The notes under the pieces were generated by a model. The model saw nothing but the letters and a program-made list of their open reading frames with translations, was not told where the DNA came from and did not search any database. From Mesodorylaimus sp. YZB2_4 (Eukaryota > Nematoda > Enoplea > Dorylaimida > Dorylaimidae), in NCBI GenBank assembly GCA_030248295.1, contig JASANH010001374.1, positions 868,001 through 932,000 of the forward strand: a stretch of DNA of 64,000 nucleotides, written 5' to 3'. This document shows, piece after piece, positions 11,901-24,496 of this stretch. Both the position numbers and the translations under genes were made by a program. Each line of letters opens with the position of its first letter. Positions within the stretch are counted from its first letter, which is position 1.

Positions 11901-13962
11901 AGAAAATGTCAGCAAATTTTCTAGGCTTTTAACATTGTATCCTCAAGTGAAAAGGATTTACCCTCCGAAAACACGTTAGTTTCACAAAACAGCGCCGAGA
12001 GCCATGCCGTGCAAATGTATCGTTAAAACTCACTATGCAGCTAAAGGCACAGTTATTCACAAATTTGAAATTTAATATTGGCGGGAAACGTTTGGAGTCA
12101 AAGAAACATTGGACTTGTTGTCTTGTCGTTTCAGTACGTTGTGAGGCTGCCACATTCCCCAGTCACGTGATCGAACGTGCATAAAAATCATCAAATAAGC
12201 ACAGAATCTTAGGTTGCGAACTAAAACCTTTCAGCTGCCCTTCTCAGTCTTGTCTTGTTTCTAGTCCGACATTTGGGGCGTTGGTTGTTGCTTGTACGAA
12301 TTATGCGCCTTACGTTTTCCATTCCACGCAAAGGATTTTGGCACTTTGGCCAGTCTAGTCATGGAGTCAAAGGTGAGGCACACTAAATGATTGTACTCTA
12401 TTTTCATAATTCTTTGCTCTAAATTTTAGACTGCGCCAATTTCGAATACTTTTTCAGCAGAAATACAAAAAATTTTAAAAGCCTGCCTTCATAAAATTCC
12501 AGAAAAAAGGCCTAGCGCCAGAAAAATTCTGAGGCATCCATTTGTGAGGAAACATATCGTGGCTTATCTGCAATCTTCTTTCGAGTGAGTGTACGGGGGG
12601 TCCGAACTTGCACCACATGCATAATGCACGTTTAGGAAGCTGACAGACACGGCAAATCTGACGTCATTGAAACCCCTGGCCAAGAGTACGACCCACTTGG
12701 CCAATGGTGCCTCGACCATCACTCCATTATTGCCAGTGATTGAACCGTGTGAAGTGCGGAAACGCTCTTCGTCAATCAATACTAGGAAACGCAGGAAATC
12801 CCGGCTCAAAATGATTGTGCAACAGCAGGTAGGAGAGTGCGGTGGCAGAACCCTTGGTTCAGTGAGTGTGGTTTCCATGTTCCTGTTTCACCTCATCATC
12901 AATACTCTGCAGGGTGAAAGGGCTGATTAGGCAAGACTGCTTTACTTGGCAGTCGAACACTTACGCGAGTCAGTAGTGCGCACCTGGCGCGGAGGGGGAC
13001 CCACCAGGTCGCACAGGTTTCATCGGCGCTGAATATCGTCCAAAAACCCAGGTGATTCAGAATGCACGGCTAACTGATGAAAACAATATTCCAGCATGGA
13101 GTGCATCAACTTGCAACCGTCCATAGGTCTGACTGGAGTAGTAACCATACCCGTATTCTTCCCACTGAATCATTGTTGTGTCACAGCTGAAATGCATGCT
13201 GCTGGTGTGATCAGCAGTGTTTGTGCAGGTCTTAGACAGGGGGATCCTAGTTTACAGTTTAGTCATTTTAGACTTCCAAAGACGAGATGGACGACAGTGC
13301 ATCGACCAAGACAACCTCGACCGAGTCGTCGTCCATGAGCAATGATCCACTTGTCAGTTACTGTCGATCCAAGTCAGCCCCCAGAGAGCACGAAATGCCT
13401 GACTTATTGGTAATACATTTTGTCGGCAAATTTTTCTTGCTTAAGCTCCATTGGCTTGTCGAAACAAAAAAAAAAGAAAAATTATGCAAAAACCCATTTT
13501 ATTCTTGCTGCTTTTGGTGCCTTGGATCCAACAACAAGGGGGCATACCTGGAGGGGGTTTGATTGAGACAACTCCGCTCCCCGCGGTATCTTCTCCAATG
13601 CCATCATAGGGCACCAACTTGCAGCCTTTTGCCCGTGGGTCTGACTGGAGCAGTAACCATATTCCCCAGTGACCCCAGCATTGCATGGCGCACAAATTCA
13701 GTCAATGGACGAGCCTTTTTGCAGGAAAACAACCGAATTCCAGTCTCGGCCAGTTACATGAGGACTGAACGACGTCAGTCATTTAAAGATGAAGAAAATG
13801 GGTTAAGCAAAAGTGCAAAACTGTAAGTATGCAATTGAAAAACTGAGAATAACAAGTTGGTTGACTTGTCCACATATTCTATGTAGAGACCCAGATTTGG
13901 AGAATTTATACGAGGCCATGAGGCGAACATTGCGATTGCAACAGGAAGATGGAGAAAAGTGA
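8966..13962 (+). CDS. NIMA-related serine/threonine kinase (NEK family)
   Basis: Ten exons: 8966-9061, 9119-9232, 10408-10566, 10623-10820, 12265-12372, 12430-12584, 12636-12828, 13272-13409, 13725-13822, 13887-13962. All junctions keep frame, giving 444 residues. The kinase domain fills roughly residues 7-275: Gly loop GRGSYG, VAIK-type lysine K36 (VLKEVD), hinge MAYCDGGDL, catalytic loop HRDMKTSN (D134), DFG at 152-154, activation segment GTPFFMSPE, then [25 protein letters not shown] and the MSPE segment are NEK hallmarks; general architecture is closest to the NEK1/3/4/5 group. NEKs act in cilia, mitosis and membrane traffic. The tail after residue 276 is short, basic and Ser/Thr-rich ([15 protein letters not shown]) and has no RCC1 repeats, unlike NEK8/9. 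Exon 3 uses the weak acceptor TTATAG; its residues [12 protein letters not shown] fit the family alignment. The ATG lies 12 bases after CATTCAG. Introns carry two MITE copies. Confidence 0.94.
9691..10020. mobile_element. MITE family A, copy 1 (in kinase intron 2)
   Basis: Terminal inverted repeats of about 60 bases start CATTTCACACGCTTCGTACG and contain AAAATTTGAATTTCCCGC followed by CTGCAAGCTGCTTATGAC. The right arm is the reverse complement with few changes. The internal 200 bases are AT-rich and non-coding. Related copies lie at 11.36 and 14.80 kb. Confidence 0.85.
11361..11615. mobile_element. MITE family A, copy 2 (in kinase intron 4)
   Basis: The left arm contains CGCAAAATTTAAATTTCCCGC followed by CGCAAGCCGCTTATGAC. 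The right arm has ACTTATAGCGGGAGATTCAA and GTACGGGGCCTGTGAC. The arms are more diverged than in copy 1. Directly upstream (about 11095-11225) is a family-B repeat containing GATGTCAGCGAAAATTTT and GCTCTATCAAGCAGAT. Confidence 0.7.
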
Positions 13963-14800
13963 AGGCTTATCAGGCTATCAATACGAGCATGGATTTGCAT
14001 TGCTTTGTGAACAATCAATACGAGTATTTGTTTTGTACTTTGGCAGGATTACTGTAGAAAACTGGCCTGTATTTTTCACTACGGGTACTATTTGTTTTAG
14101 AAAATAATATTTGCTAGGAGTGTGAGCAGGGGGGATGCCGTTGTTCAAGGGTACCTAGCTAGCCTAGATTCTAGCGGGCGATCGACTTTACCACTTAGGG
14201 ATTCCAGTGAGTGATCGATCGCACGCACAGCCATCAGCGATCGATCGGAATGGAATGAGCTACAGTATTAAAAGTTGACTTTCTTTAAAATGGCTGGATT
14301 TTAAGACTCCGAGAATCAAAGGATTATTGACCGTCTCATGTGTATTGCTTTTCGCCAAGCGCGCGATCAATCGAAATTGGATCGCCAATCAGCTTGTTGA
14401 TCTGTGAGGTGGGTCTCGGACACTTGTTCATTCAAGATAACGTGACTTGCATGCGCGCTAAAGCGACTCGTCAGCTCCTAAAAGCTGGTGGGATCGTATT
14501 TTGGGGCAACCGTTTGGCCAGGCGATTCCTCGGATAACACATTGGAGCGATAATCAAAGAGAAAATCAAAGCTAAAATGCAGGCAGAACACGTAAAGAAT
14601 CGATATGCATATAAAACATTGAAAAAACTTGATATTGGTGTTAGAATGTCGTTTAATTGCACTGATTGTGAGTTCTTAGAGTATTTGTTGTTCTTATCCT
14701 ACCCTTCTCATTTTAAGGTTGTCCAAGACGCTCCCGGTCGCGAACTACTGAATTGAATGAAGTCTATTAACTCAATTTTGGATGTGCTTTCAACTGGTAT

Positions 14801-15108
14801 AGACTATTTCGCGGATGTCGTACTACGCAAAATTTGAATTTCCCGCTGCAAGTCGCTTATGACAATTTTGCATAGATGAAAAGTTCCTCATTTCAGACTT
14901 GTGCGCTTCCTGCTCTTGAAAGCTTGAAAACAGAATAGCAACGATATAGTCTCTTTTTTGAAAAGAGAACAAAAAGTCATGTAAGGAAAACTGGCAGCAG
15001 AAAATTTCTGTCAGTACAACACAACTTGCGTTTGTACGAGTAAAATTGTCAGAAGCGGTTTGAGGCGGGATATTTAAAATTTGCAATGTGTAAAGCTCAT
15101 GAATTGGC
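14801..15108. mobile_element. MITE family A, copy 3
   Basis: The left arm carries GTACTACGCAAAATTTGAAT, TTCCCGC and GCAAGTCGCTTATGAC. The right arm carries AGCGGTTTGAGGCGGGATA, AAAATTTGCAATG and AGCTCATGAATTGG. It is about 310 bases long, non-coding, with the same layout as copies 1 and 2. Confidence 0.75.
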
Positions 15109-17980
15109 TTATACCACCAGAAAGGGTGACTTTTACACAAGTCGAGCAGATCCCCTCGCGAAAGGTTTTGGGACACTCTGTGTGTTCCGTATTGCTACTG
15201 ATCGTGACCACTCGCTGTCTCCATTCGATCTCACTCTCTGAGAAAGTGGTTATCTGGGTCTGTCTGACTGATGAAAGGGCCAGGGGTCGCCTCCTTATAT
15301 GCAATTCTTTCGTATTCTCCAGAAACTCGTGGCTATTGCTGCTCCTTTCTGCACGACAGTTGCTGGAAAAGTTACAGTAAGTAGTTTCATTGGCGTGTTT
15401 CTTTTAATGCAAAGCGTGATACGAATCGATTATGTATTTAGCACTTGAATACTAAACAGAAGCTGTCAAAAACAATTAATCGAGCCCACCTGTCCCGGTG
15501 TAGTGCCAACTATCGAAGAAGGCGCGCCTGGCACTTGCCCAATGCAAGAGTCACGAATAACTCGTACATGGCCCTGAAAGTGATGCGCTTTTGTTTCCCC
15601 TCGCGTGCTGTATTACACGCTATGCACAAAGGATCAAGGCAGGTGCATGGTCTTGCACGCTCACGCACTCGAAGCAGAATTTATTTATTGATAAAGTCCC
15701 GCATTATGAATTCACTTTGGCAGTGAACTTACAGTAATTAGCCTGCATCGTGGAGACTGTGTCATGTCAGGCTTTATCCATAGCCAAGCACCACGCGGGC
15801 TAAGTGGATAGGTTTCACCTGCTTCACTGCTACATCTGTATTTGATATATGCTAACATTGCAGGAATTTCCTAGCAGAATAGAGTATTTTGTGAATCGTG
15901 TCCACATTGTCATCAAAACAACCCCCGTGGCTCGTGTGTGATTTATTGGAAATATTATCTGGTACAGTATTAATCATGGTCCCTTTTTCCAGACATTCAA
16001 ATTGGGTCTTAGTGGGCGTTCTACTCTGACGACGATAAAAAGGTCTGCTGGACGGATGGAAATACTTTTAGCGTCTCCCCTTGACTATTTGAGGCACTGC
16101 ACATTTTTTGTCTAGGATTCGTCTTCGTTGTTAGAGACTGACTTGTGACAGTAAGGCGCCGATTTACCTAAAAAAATTCTCGCAGGTTTTAGTATACTTA
16201 TGAGTCTGACTGTTTCCGATTGACTTGTGACTCAAACATGAAACCGAAGGTTGCTAATGCTTGTGCAAAAACATACTAGATATATTACCTCTGCATGCAC
16301 CGGGACGCGGCATATACAGTATGCATCCTGTCTCAGAATGGTTATGACAGTGCAAACTGAAAATGATAAAAAAGCTGCATGCATACTGTTCAGTGAGGTG
16401 TCTGTACGGTCTGTGTGAATGTAGAGGCTCGTCTGGCAATCGCTACTCTGCACGAAACTGGTAGCTGGAGGCGTTACCCGTCGGGGCGATACTTCAGTCA
16501 TAGAGCTTGGTTGGCTGAATTGGTTTTTTGCGTGATGCAAAAGCTCCACTGGTCACTTCCTCCAGTAATACGGACCCAGTCGCATTACAAAGGCTGAAGG
16601 AATAGATGACAGGAAGTGATTCTATTGATTGCGCATGTTTGATTGAAGCAGACCAAATTTAGTCTGTTTTTCTCAGGCGCTCAACAACAATGATTTCAAT
16701 TGTGAAGAATATATGCTGCATACTGTAAAATTCTGCAAAACTACCTAATACATATCGCTACATTAAACCTACTGTAGCCGCCTTTCACTATTGCAGCTAA
16801 GGGGATCAGGTGCCACCTGTCTCCTGCCGCTGCCGCTGATTGCCATATCTCACGCACATACGACGGACGTGCGACAGTGGTAGGGCTGCCCCTACTCATT
16901 GTATTTTATTCCTAATATACAGTATACCGTGCTTACGATGTGTTCAAAAACAGAAATCACTTTTACTGCGTGCCACCTTTTTCAAAAGGCCATACTTGTT
17001 TTTGAATTTCACGATAAAATCTGCAGAGAAAACAAGAAACAATGGCTTTTATTGTCTGCTTCTGTGTCAGTCAGTGTCTGCACACACGCATGCACTTCGT
17101 CAAAATGAAAAGGCCATTAGGAGTGCTTGCCACTAGACGTGTTTTCTTTAGTGCAGTGCTCGGGCATTGGGCGAGAGATCTAGTCTTTTGAGAGCTCGAA
17201 CAGACGAGTCTAATATTTCCAATGACCCAAAAGACAGTCATTAGACACCAAGCACTGGTCGTGTCTCCGTAAGCAAAGCAGGAACGTAAAAAGCAGTTTC
17301 AGAATCTAGAAAATATGACGCCCTGAAAAGTGAGCAGGCAGAGTGACAGAGTGTACCAATGTTGTTTAGGCTGGTGCAGGCACCTAGGCAAGTCGTATGA
17401 CATGCGCGTATGGTCGTAGGTGACAAAAAAGGGATCGTGTACGACATACGCAAGGCGATAAGGAACTGAAATGTGAAAGCAATGTTTTTGCATTGAATTC
17501 TATACTTTATACTTAGTTTCTGCTTTTGCACTCAAAATGCACTTTTCTGCACCAGCTATCTGAGCATTGACGCACAAGCAATTTGTTTAATCCTGAGTCC
17601 GTCAGGTGCTAGGGTGGATCTGACTCTCAAGACCTACGCTCACATTTCGCTATTCCGTTTAGGACTTTGACCCTGACAGGGTCTTGCTCGGGTAACAAAA
17701 TCGAGCTCTAGCCCTTCGTGTGATTGTTGCTTTTTCCAAACTGTTCACCTGTATGTACACCTGGTGCACAACCCGCTAATCATGCACTCCAATGAATGCG
17801 AAAGCAGCAGAGTCTGCTCACGCGCCAGGACCAATAGTTCATCAGCTGCGCGCCTGTCACTGCTAGAGACTGACAGAAAGACGCCGCTTATGTCCTTTGT
17901 TACCCATTCCTTCCGCCACCCCCCCCCCCCTCCCCTCCGTTCTTACTTGACCATGGCCACTACTACACCGCGGTGACCAG

Positions 17981-18160
17981 GCCCGGGTCCTGGACTAGCG
18001 GAGGCCTATGCCTCTTACACTGGGTGCGCACTTACAGGGGAGGGTTAGACGAGTAAAAAACTGATTGTCAAATATGTGTTCTTGGCCTCGAGTGCCCCGT
18101 ACGCCTGTATCCAGTGCTTGGCTATGGATAAGGTACCGGTATGACATATGACATACTGAA
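17981..18160 (+). mobile_element. tRNA-derived SINE, diverged copy
   Basis: The order of motifs is CTAGCGGAGGCCTATGCCTC, TGGGTGCGCACTTACAG, a damaged box B GAGGGTTAGACG, TCAAATATGTGTTCTTGG, CCTCGAGTGC, GTGCTTGGCTATGGATAAGG and TATGACATATGACATA. This is the full SINE order including the ATGAC-type tail. Confidence 0.75.
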
Positions 18161-19024
18161 ATGGCGGCTTCAAATTGTCCGTCGACATTGCATACCTACA
18201 TCACAGTATATCAAGTGCCAAGGTCGGGCTGGTAGCTTTAAGTCTTGACATCTCAGGCGAAGGGGGAATGTCATGACAGCACAATAGAGCTTTGACGCTC
18301 CTTCATTCGACACCCACCATCAGTTATATTGGGCACAAGTTTTTACCATGGCACGACGATGGCGATCTGGGACAGTGACAGAAATGACACCCAGGACATA
18401 CTAGCTAGTCATTTGCGCAATGTTGCTAGTATACTGTACCCTGGTGGCTGCAATGCTAGCAGCTGTTGGCTTGTCACGCAATGCAAGGGCTGGGCACACA
18501 CAGTATTTATTGCTCACCACGAGATTCGTACAGTATATCACAGGAGAACGTGAGTTTTCAGGTCACGGCACTGCTAGAAGAACATAGACAGTCTTAAGCA
18601 TGTGTGAAAAAAGGAATTCATTATCACGTAACAACTAGAGGGCCCAGAACATGAGTTCACAGAACTCATACCTCGCAAACCGGGGGAACACTAACCGTAA
18701 CATTCTCTTTATACATCATCAAGCATAGAAAACTCACCATCTGATAGAGAAGACGGGCTCACTGAAAGCGAGATCCTTGATTTCAGGTAGGGCGTGCTGT
18801 AAAAACTAATGTTCAGGAGCATGCACTCGCGAGGGTGTACAGACAGGAGATTTGGCCGACTGGGACTAGAAAGCTTGCTGGTAGAGAGCAGCCAGAACGA
18901 AAGCGACCTTGCCGCCAGGGCACAGACTGGAAAATGCAGTAAGTGCTCCCGGTACGAATCAGACAGAAAGGCAAAAGAAACGACAGCAGGGCAAGGACGC
19001 GCATGCGATGTTTGACCGAGATCA

Positions 19025-20378
19025 TTAGTAGTCATATGGGTGAGCAGTACCAACCACTGAGCCATTCGCTCCAGCCACTGACGACACGCCCAAATGGTTG
19101 GTGATCAAAGGACCCACAGAGTTGGGGGCCTTCTTGCAGCAGAGGACTTTGAGGATGTTCTTGAGTCCGTTCCTGTACGGGCGGAGCATGGTGAGTGTGA
19201 CGAGACCACGGACGCACGAGTTGATCAGGTACAAGCAGGTGAATGTGCGCCTCTGGGTCAGGTCGGTGCGATCGAAGGAGATGAACTTGGCCACGTGGTA
19301 TGTGGTGTGGAACAGGATGGGAAAGGTCATGTCGGCCACCAGAAAGTAGAGCAGCTCCCTGTTCTGGTTCACCACATTGTGTTTCAGGGTCTGCACGGAC
19401 GTGTGCGAGGACAGCTTCTTGTAGATCTTGTAGTTGCAGAACATCATCGTGCCATCGCAGAACGCCACCTGCAAGTGTACGGGGTCAGCGAGGGAGGGGG
19501 CGCAGGGGGCAGGGGGCAGGGGGACTCACCAGGGGGACGATGATGATGATCCAGTAGAACACTGTCCACCAGATCGAACTGTGCTTGACCACGATGCAGC
19601 AATGGATGTTGTCGTCGTCAAAACCTGCGAGGACCGAGTTGGGGTCAGCACTACTGGTCGGTCACAAGATTATTCCCGCTTTGTCGACCCTGACATGCAG
19701 TTTTAGCGGGTGCGACTCAGCAGCCTGCACCATGGGTACCATGAGATAGGAATGTGACCCCAGCGATGGTTTTCTGCTCTATTACTTCCTATGTCCTCCT
19801 ACATAGCTGGTCTACTATGCAGTGCGCCCTGGCCACAGACTGAAGCATACTGTACCCCCACTCTGCCACCCACCTGTCTTGCCACTCAAGGTGAATATGA
19901 GGGGGACGATGGTGCAGAAGACCCAGCTGCCGACGACCATCCAGGCGATGTTGCGGGCCTTGTATATGCGATCGTAGTACTGGTTGAAGTAGAGCGAGAT
20001 GTATCGATTGACCGACAGGAATGGCGGGAATATGAATTCGAAGAATGCCGTCGTGAAAGTGAGGAAAGCCAGCCATCGACAGCCGGTATGATCGAGCTGC
20101 TCGCGGTAGAGAATAAACTGGGTCTGGCCGAATACGAACGAGATGCTAAACAGGAGATCGGCCGTCGACAGGTTGGCCACCATGACGTGCACTTTGTTGC
20201 GTCTCATTTCGGTGCACACAGTGAGCAGGATGGGCAAGATGTTCAGGATGATGCCCCACGACCCGAAGAAGACGAACAGGGCCGTCGTGTCCACTCGTTC
20301 TTTCCATTCTTCTGGACTTGGCAGCGCGATCTTTTGGATCAGGGTGTCATTGGTGACCACACTGTTCGAATTCATCAT
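19025..20378 (-). CDS. Seven-transmembrane G protein-coupled receptor, nematode chemoreceptor-like
   Basis: Three exons: 20378-19874, 19624-19530 and 19468-19025. Junctions SGKTG|FDDD and VPL|VAFCDG keep frame, giving 347 residues. Seven hydrophobic segments are visible: LFVFFGSWGIILNILPILL, VMVANLSTADLLFSISFVF, LAFLTFTTAFFEFIFPPFL, WMVVGSWVFCTIVPLIFTL, WWTVFYWIIIIVPLVVAFC, LYFLVADMTFPILFHTTYH and LYLINSCVRGLVTLTML. The end of helix 3 reads SVNRY where rhodopsin-like receptors usually have DRY. Cysteines before helix 3 (HTGCRW) and in the second extracellular loop (NIHCC) could form the usual disulfide. The layout suggests Srx/Srsx-type nematode chemoreceptors or another rhodopsin-like orphan; the subfamily and ligand cannot be set. 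Exons are rich in G/C-ending codons. A TATAAAAG lies just upstream of the ATG. Confidence 0.85.
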
Positions 20379-20410
20379 GACTTTCTGAGCGAGCCAGGAG
20401 CGGGCGTCCG

Positions 20411-20418
20411 CTTTTATA
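20411..20418 (-). promoter_or_regulatory. Candidate TATA box of the receptor gene
   Basis: The minus strand reads CATATAAAAGCGG 33 bases before the receptor ATG, and no splice acceptor separates them. A TATA box here would place the start site only a few bases before the start codon, giving an unusually short leader, so the assignment is tentative. Confidence 0.35.
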
Positions 20419-21295
20419 TGATGCTTTCAAGTCTTTTCGCCCGAGGACTCGGCCTTCCTTTTGCGCAAGTATACCCGAAGCCTTTGTCAGCCAGACCCGT
20501 CTTGACCGCGTGAGCACCTGCTTATAATTAGTTAGGTGACGTAATTGAAACTTTAGCTGCGACTCTCTTCTGTCCACGCGCAACATATCTCGAAAACGAG
20601 CCATCAATGTGGGGGTGCACATTCGACGGGTGCTCCTACACCGGTAATGGCACACAGATGGTGACGCCCGGACACGTCCTGTTATGGATCATAGAAACCA
20701 TGTCAAGGCCAGAGGCAAATAATATTAATCAACGACTGGTGTTTCTACGAAGGTGTCTCGGGGTAATTATTAGGGGAGATATGGAAGACCACACGCTACC
20801 AAACTGATGTTTATCCATTTTCGAGAAGAAGGTCTAGGAAGCCTGACTGATGTAGCGATGGACAGCGATAACAATAACAACAGAAGGCACGTTTGCTCCC
20901 TTACTGTAGCAGGAGGCCTGTATCTCAGTGGAAGGAATTTACTGCAGCTGCAGGGTGTTGAGGAGAGTACTGTGCCGTGGAGCACCTGTAGAGGACCTAT
21001 TTTTGAATAGGCCCCACAAACTGAGTCTACTCGAGTCTCGAGTCAGAGTCGTCGAGTGCCTTGTATGGTGCTGCTATGGATAAGGTATGACATGACATGA
21101 CTCAGCTTCTTATCAGCTACCTACCTTCTGCCCCATGCTAGCAATATACCGTAAATACTCGGGTGTCTGGGGCTCATCAGTTTCGGATGGGAAGGGCGTA
21201 TGTAGTGGGCGACATATCAACTTGTCAATACTTGCCGCGCACCTCTTCTCTGCAGCCATGTGTAAGGTTTCCTCATGTTTATGTTCATGTTTACC

Positions 21296-21456
21296 ATGTC
21301 TTATGTCATGTCATACCCCATCCATAGCCAAGCACCATAGCGCACTCGACGGCTAAGGAACACATATTTTGCAATCATTTGTTACCCGGGCGGGAGTCGA
21401 ACCCTCCCCTGTAAACGTGGTAGGCAGACACCTTGACCGCTAGGCCGCGACCCGAG
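21296..21456 (-). mobile_element. tRNA-derived SINE, near-complete copy
   Basis: Read on the minus strand: CTCGGGTCGCGGCCTAGCGG, GTCAAGGTGTCTGCCTACC, box B GAGGGTTCGACTCCCGCCC, then ATATGTGTTCCTTAGCCG, CGAGTGCGCTATGGTGCTTG, GCTATGGATGGGGTATGAC and ATGACATAAGACATG. It has both internal promoter boxes and the ATGAC-rich tail. Confidence 0.85.
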
Positions 21457-24370
21457 GGCCATCACCAAAGGCTTTACAGTCACCCTCCCGTTCACTTCTC
21501 GTGCGTAAGCCTGAAAGATCGAGCGGTTGCGCCTGAGATTCACTGCGCTCCACACAGGATCCGACACGGACAGGGATTCGAACACTCGTCTCTGGCGTGC
21601 GAGCCAGAAGCCCCCGCAGGCTGGGCAGTTCTCGATTTTTGACGGAATAGACAGCGGGAAAAGAAGAGAGCATGCCACCTTTTCTGGGTGAGATTTACTG
21701 CAAGTTAGTCAGTCCCGCATTCTACAAATGAGCCCCTGTCTCCTCTCGTCGACTCAAATTTCTTCGATAACTGCTCCAGAGAGGGCAGGCATGCAGCAGA
21801 AATAGGACAAATCACTTTACGAAGCGTGATCGTGATGGATACGAATGCACGCAATGCACTGTAGGCGTTTTAAGAACGGATGTCAAGAAGGTCGGCTAAT
21901 ACGTTCGGGCATTAGCTAAAGTGCCTAACTATATTCTTTGGCCTTTCAAAAAGACTGCGCTTGGCTGAATTTATGATCTATTAGCCTGTGGCGCTGTCTA
22001 TTCGACTACTGTTTGGCAGCACAAGAGCATGAAGAAGGAGAGAATAGAATGTGAAAGGACAGATAAGACAATGAAGTAGTGCAGGGCAGGAGATTTGATG
22101 ACTGGAAAATTTTATATCGGGTGCAGCCTGGACTTGATATTTGCCAGAACTTGCGACTTTGAGTTCCCATTTGGACGATATGTAGCTGTGATGGACACAG
22201 TTTCGATGGCAGTCACGATTACTGTTCACTTTACATGAAAAGAGCTCACTGAAATCATGGGGCACGTATGACATAAAAATGTCTGTTCTAAATGTCCATG
22301 CGGCAAGCAAATGGGCGCACACAGGGTAGCTAGATACTACTCTGGCATGCGTAGGAGGGAGTGTGGCCGCCTGAAGTCGGTGGGGCAAAAACTTCGACCG
22401 GAGCAAGGCAAGTCCTGCGACTACCTGCTGAAACATCAACTTGAGGGGTAGATGTGATGTCCCGGGCACAAGGGTTACACTACTGTACTGTAGATTTATA
22501 ACGACGCCTGTACATTGAGTGCAAAATGTTGAAAGATGATTGGTCACATGGAAGGTACTGTAGGAATGCCATCTCATGCTCCCCCACCATGCTTCCTGCT
22601 GAAGCTGGGCGCATAGGAGGAGCTCCTTTCTAGAAATGCCCCTGCGTCAGTTTTTTTGTATTCGGGATACCGTCTCCAAGCAGAACGGTCTATGCTTCTC
22701 TACAGGCGCAAATGCTAAGCAGGCTTTTCTTGAAGGGGCAGTGCAGACCTACAAATTCTTTGTGAATGTCAGTAGAAAACATAGCTTTCTTTTTCCCCCA
22801 TGAACCCGTGAATCCCATGAGCCCATTGTCAGACATGCTGCACTTGCAAGTTTTCCAAAAATCACGAGTGAGCGGATTATTTTCTTTCTGCCACTCACGA
22901 TCAGTGTTTGTCTTTTTTCAGGTTTGCTATCGAAAGCATGTGAGTTCGTCGGCAATATGCACCATAACCTTTGAAAACGTACAGTTAGGGTTTCGTAAAG
23001 TTTTATCTTGAGATAAAGCAAAAATTATTTTGGTGGGAAATTGACGGTATATCGTATCGTACAGAGAAACCATAATTTTGTGAAGCGTGTTCTTTGGGTT
23101 CAGAAGGCATTTCAAAAGCATGGGAGATAAGAGAGCGGTTCTATAGGGCTTTGTGCTGTGTATGGTGAGTCTCGAAATAATTAGTTTCTATCTAAGCAAC
23201 ATCTCATACAAGAAACCAGTCTTGTCCGACAGAAAGAAATTGACCTTCAGAGGGCAGGAGCTACACTTTTCTTAACTCCGCTATTGGGTAGTCCAAGGGG
23301 ACGACTCTGAAGGTAGCAAGGTTCGGTAATCACGAAATACGAGTGACCATTATGGAGGAAGTGCAGTGTTGTATGTCTGCATTTTTATGCATGCATAGAA
23401 ACACCAGCCTGACACCCCCTGTAGCAGGACAGAAATTGTAGTGGACCTGCATTCATGACACATATGAAATCCTTGGCTCGCCCTAGGGCAGTGTCGTGCT
23501 GACCAGAGGAGGGCTCAAGCCACAAGAACCAACCCTCGCAGTCCAACGCCTTGCGATATCGTTCATTGCCACCACACTACACCACAAGGGCCGTGTAGAC
23601 TCACAATTCGGGGAGCAGCCCCACGTGCCGGCCACCAAAGGGGTCTGACGGACCTGAGCCCGAAGTGCTCATAGAGCAAGTCCAGACCAGGAACTCAAGA
23701 CTAGTTCTCCACAGATGTCTGCAATCTGACCAGCCACTCGACCTCGACCTCGCTCTCGGTCTCGTGCTGGCCCTGACTTAGGAGAGGCGGACCAGTTCCA
23801 TGAACCAATGCACGAATAGGCCAGAGGGCATAGCACATGCATATTACATAATTCAGTTAGCACGATTACGCTTCAGACTAAGCTCACCTTCAGTGCCAAG
23901 CACGTATGCTTTTCACCTGCGCTATGCCTAGTTCTATGCCACGCTCGCACACTTCGAGCGTGTTCGAGCGAGCTTTACTACAAGTTAGCATGCCAGCTCA
24001 GCTTATAGTAAAGTTGGCTCCCCACTTTACTATAGAAATGAATAAGGGAGTTTTACAGGGAGTAGGCGTCTGTCTCTCACGCCAGGATATGGAATCCACT
24101 AGGAACACGCATGATGCCACGCAGTTTGCAAGCAGGATTCCACGTGGTCTCCAAACTTTGCCATCCTGGATCCACACGGCAGGTTCGGAATCCATGTGGA
24201 GCCGTGAAAGTGTCAGGGATCCACTCAGTTACGCGTGGATTCATCATGGCACTTACAGTAGCGGAGCATGGAGTCTCGGCTGCTTGACAATAGACAGCAT
24301 GGAATGTTCGATTCATCCTCGGATTCGCGTATCCGCGTTTGGTGATGAGCTCTGGAACGGAATATCACAC

Positions 24371-24496
24371 TTTATCCATAGCCAAGCACATATATTTGAC
24401 GATGAATTTTTACGCAGGCGGGAGTCGAACCCTCCCCTCTAACAATAAGTGCGCACTAAGTGTGAGAGGACTTAACTCACTAGGCCACGACTCAAC
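24371..24496 (-). mobile_element. tRNA-derived SINE, copy lacking the tail
   Basis: On the minus strand the copy has GAGTCGTGGCCTAGTGAG, TGTGCGCACTTATTG-type spacing, box B AGGGGAGGGTTCGACTCCCG, CCTGCGTAAAAATTCATCG and TGTGCTTGGCTATGGATAAA. Confidence 0.8.

Larger units (their letters stand above)
13963..19024. other. Intergenic region between the kinase and the receptor gene
   Basis: The stretch holds a family-A MITE (14801-15108), a fragment at 16440-16570 (GGCGTTACCCGTCGGGGCG) shared with the dispersed family at 32.6 kb, and a SINE copy near 17981-18160. No open frame here shows a recognisable domain or a consistent exon chain. Confidence 0.5.

Noticed and set aside
19791..20513. 240-residue plus-strand open frame
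   Set aside because: It is antisense to the receptor exons, whose minus-strand product has seven clear membrane segments. The same holds for other plus-strand frames at 19.1-20.4 kb.
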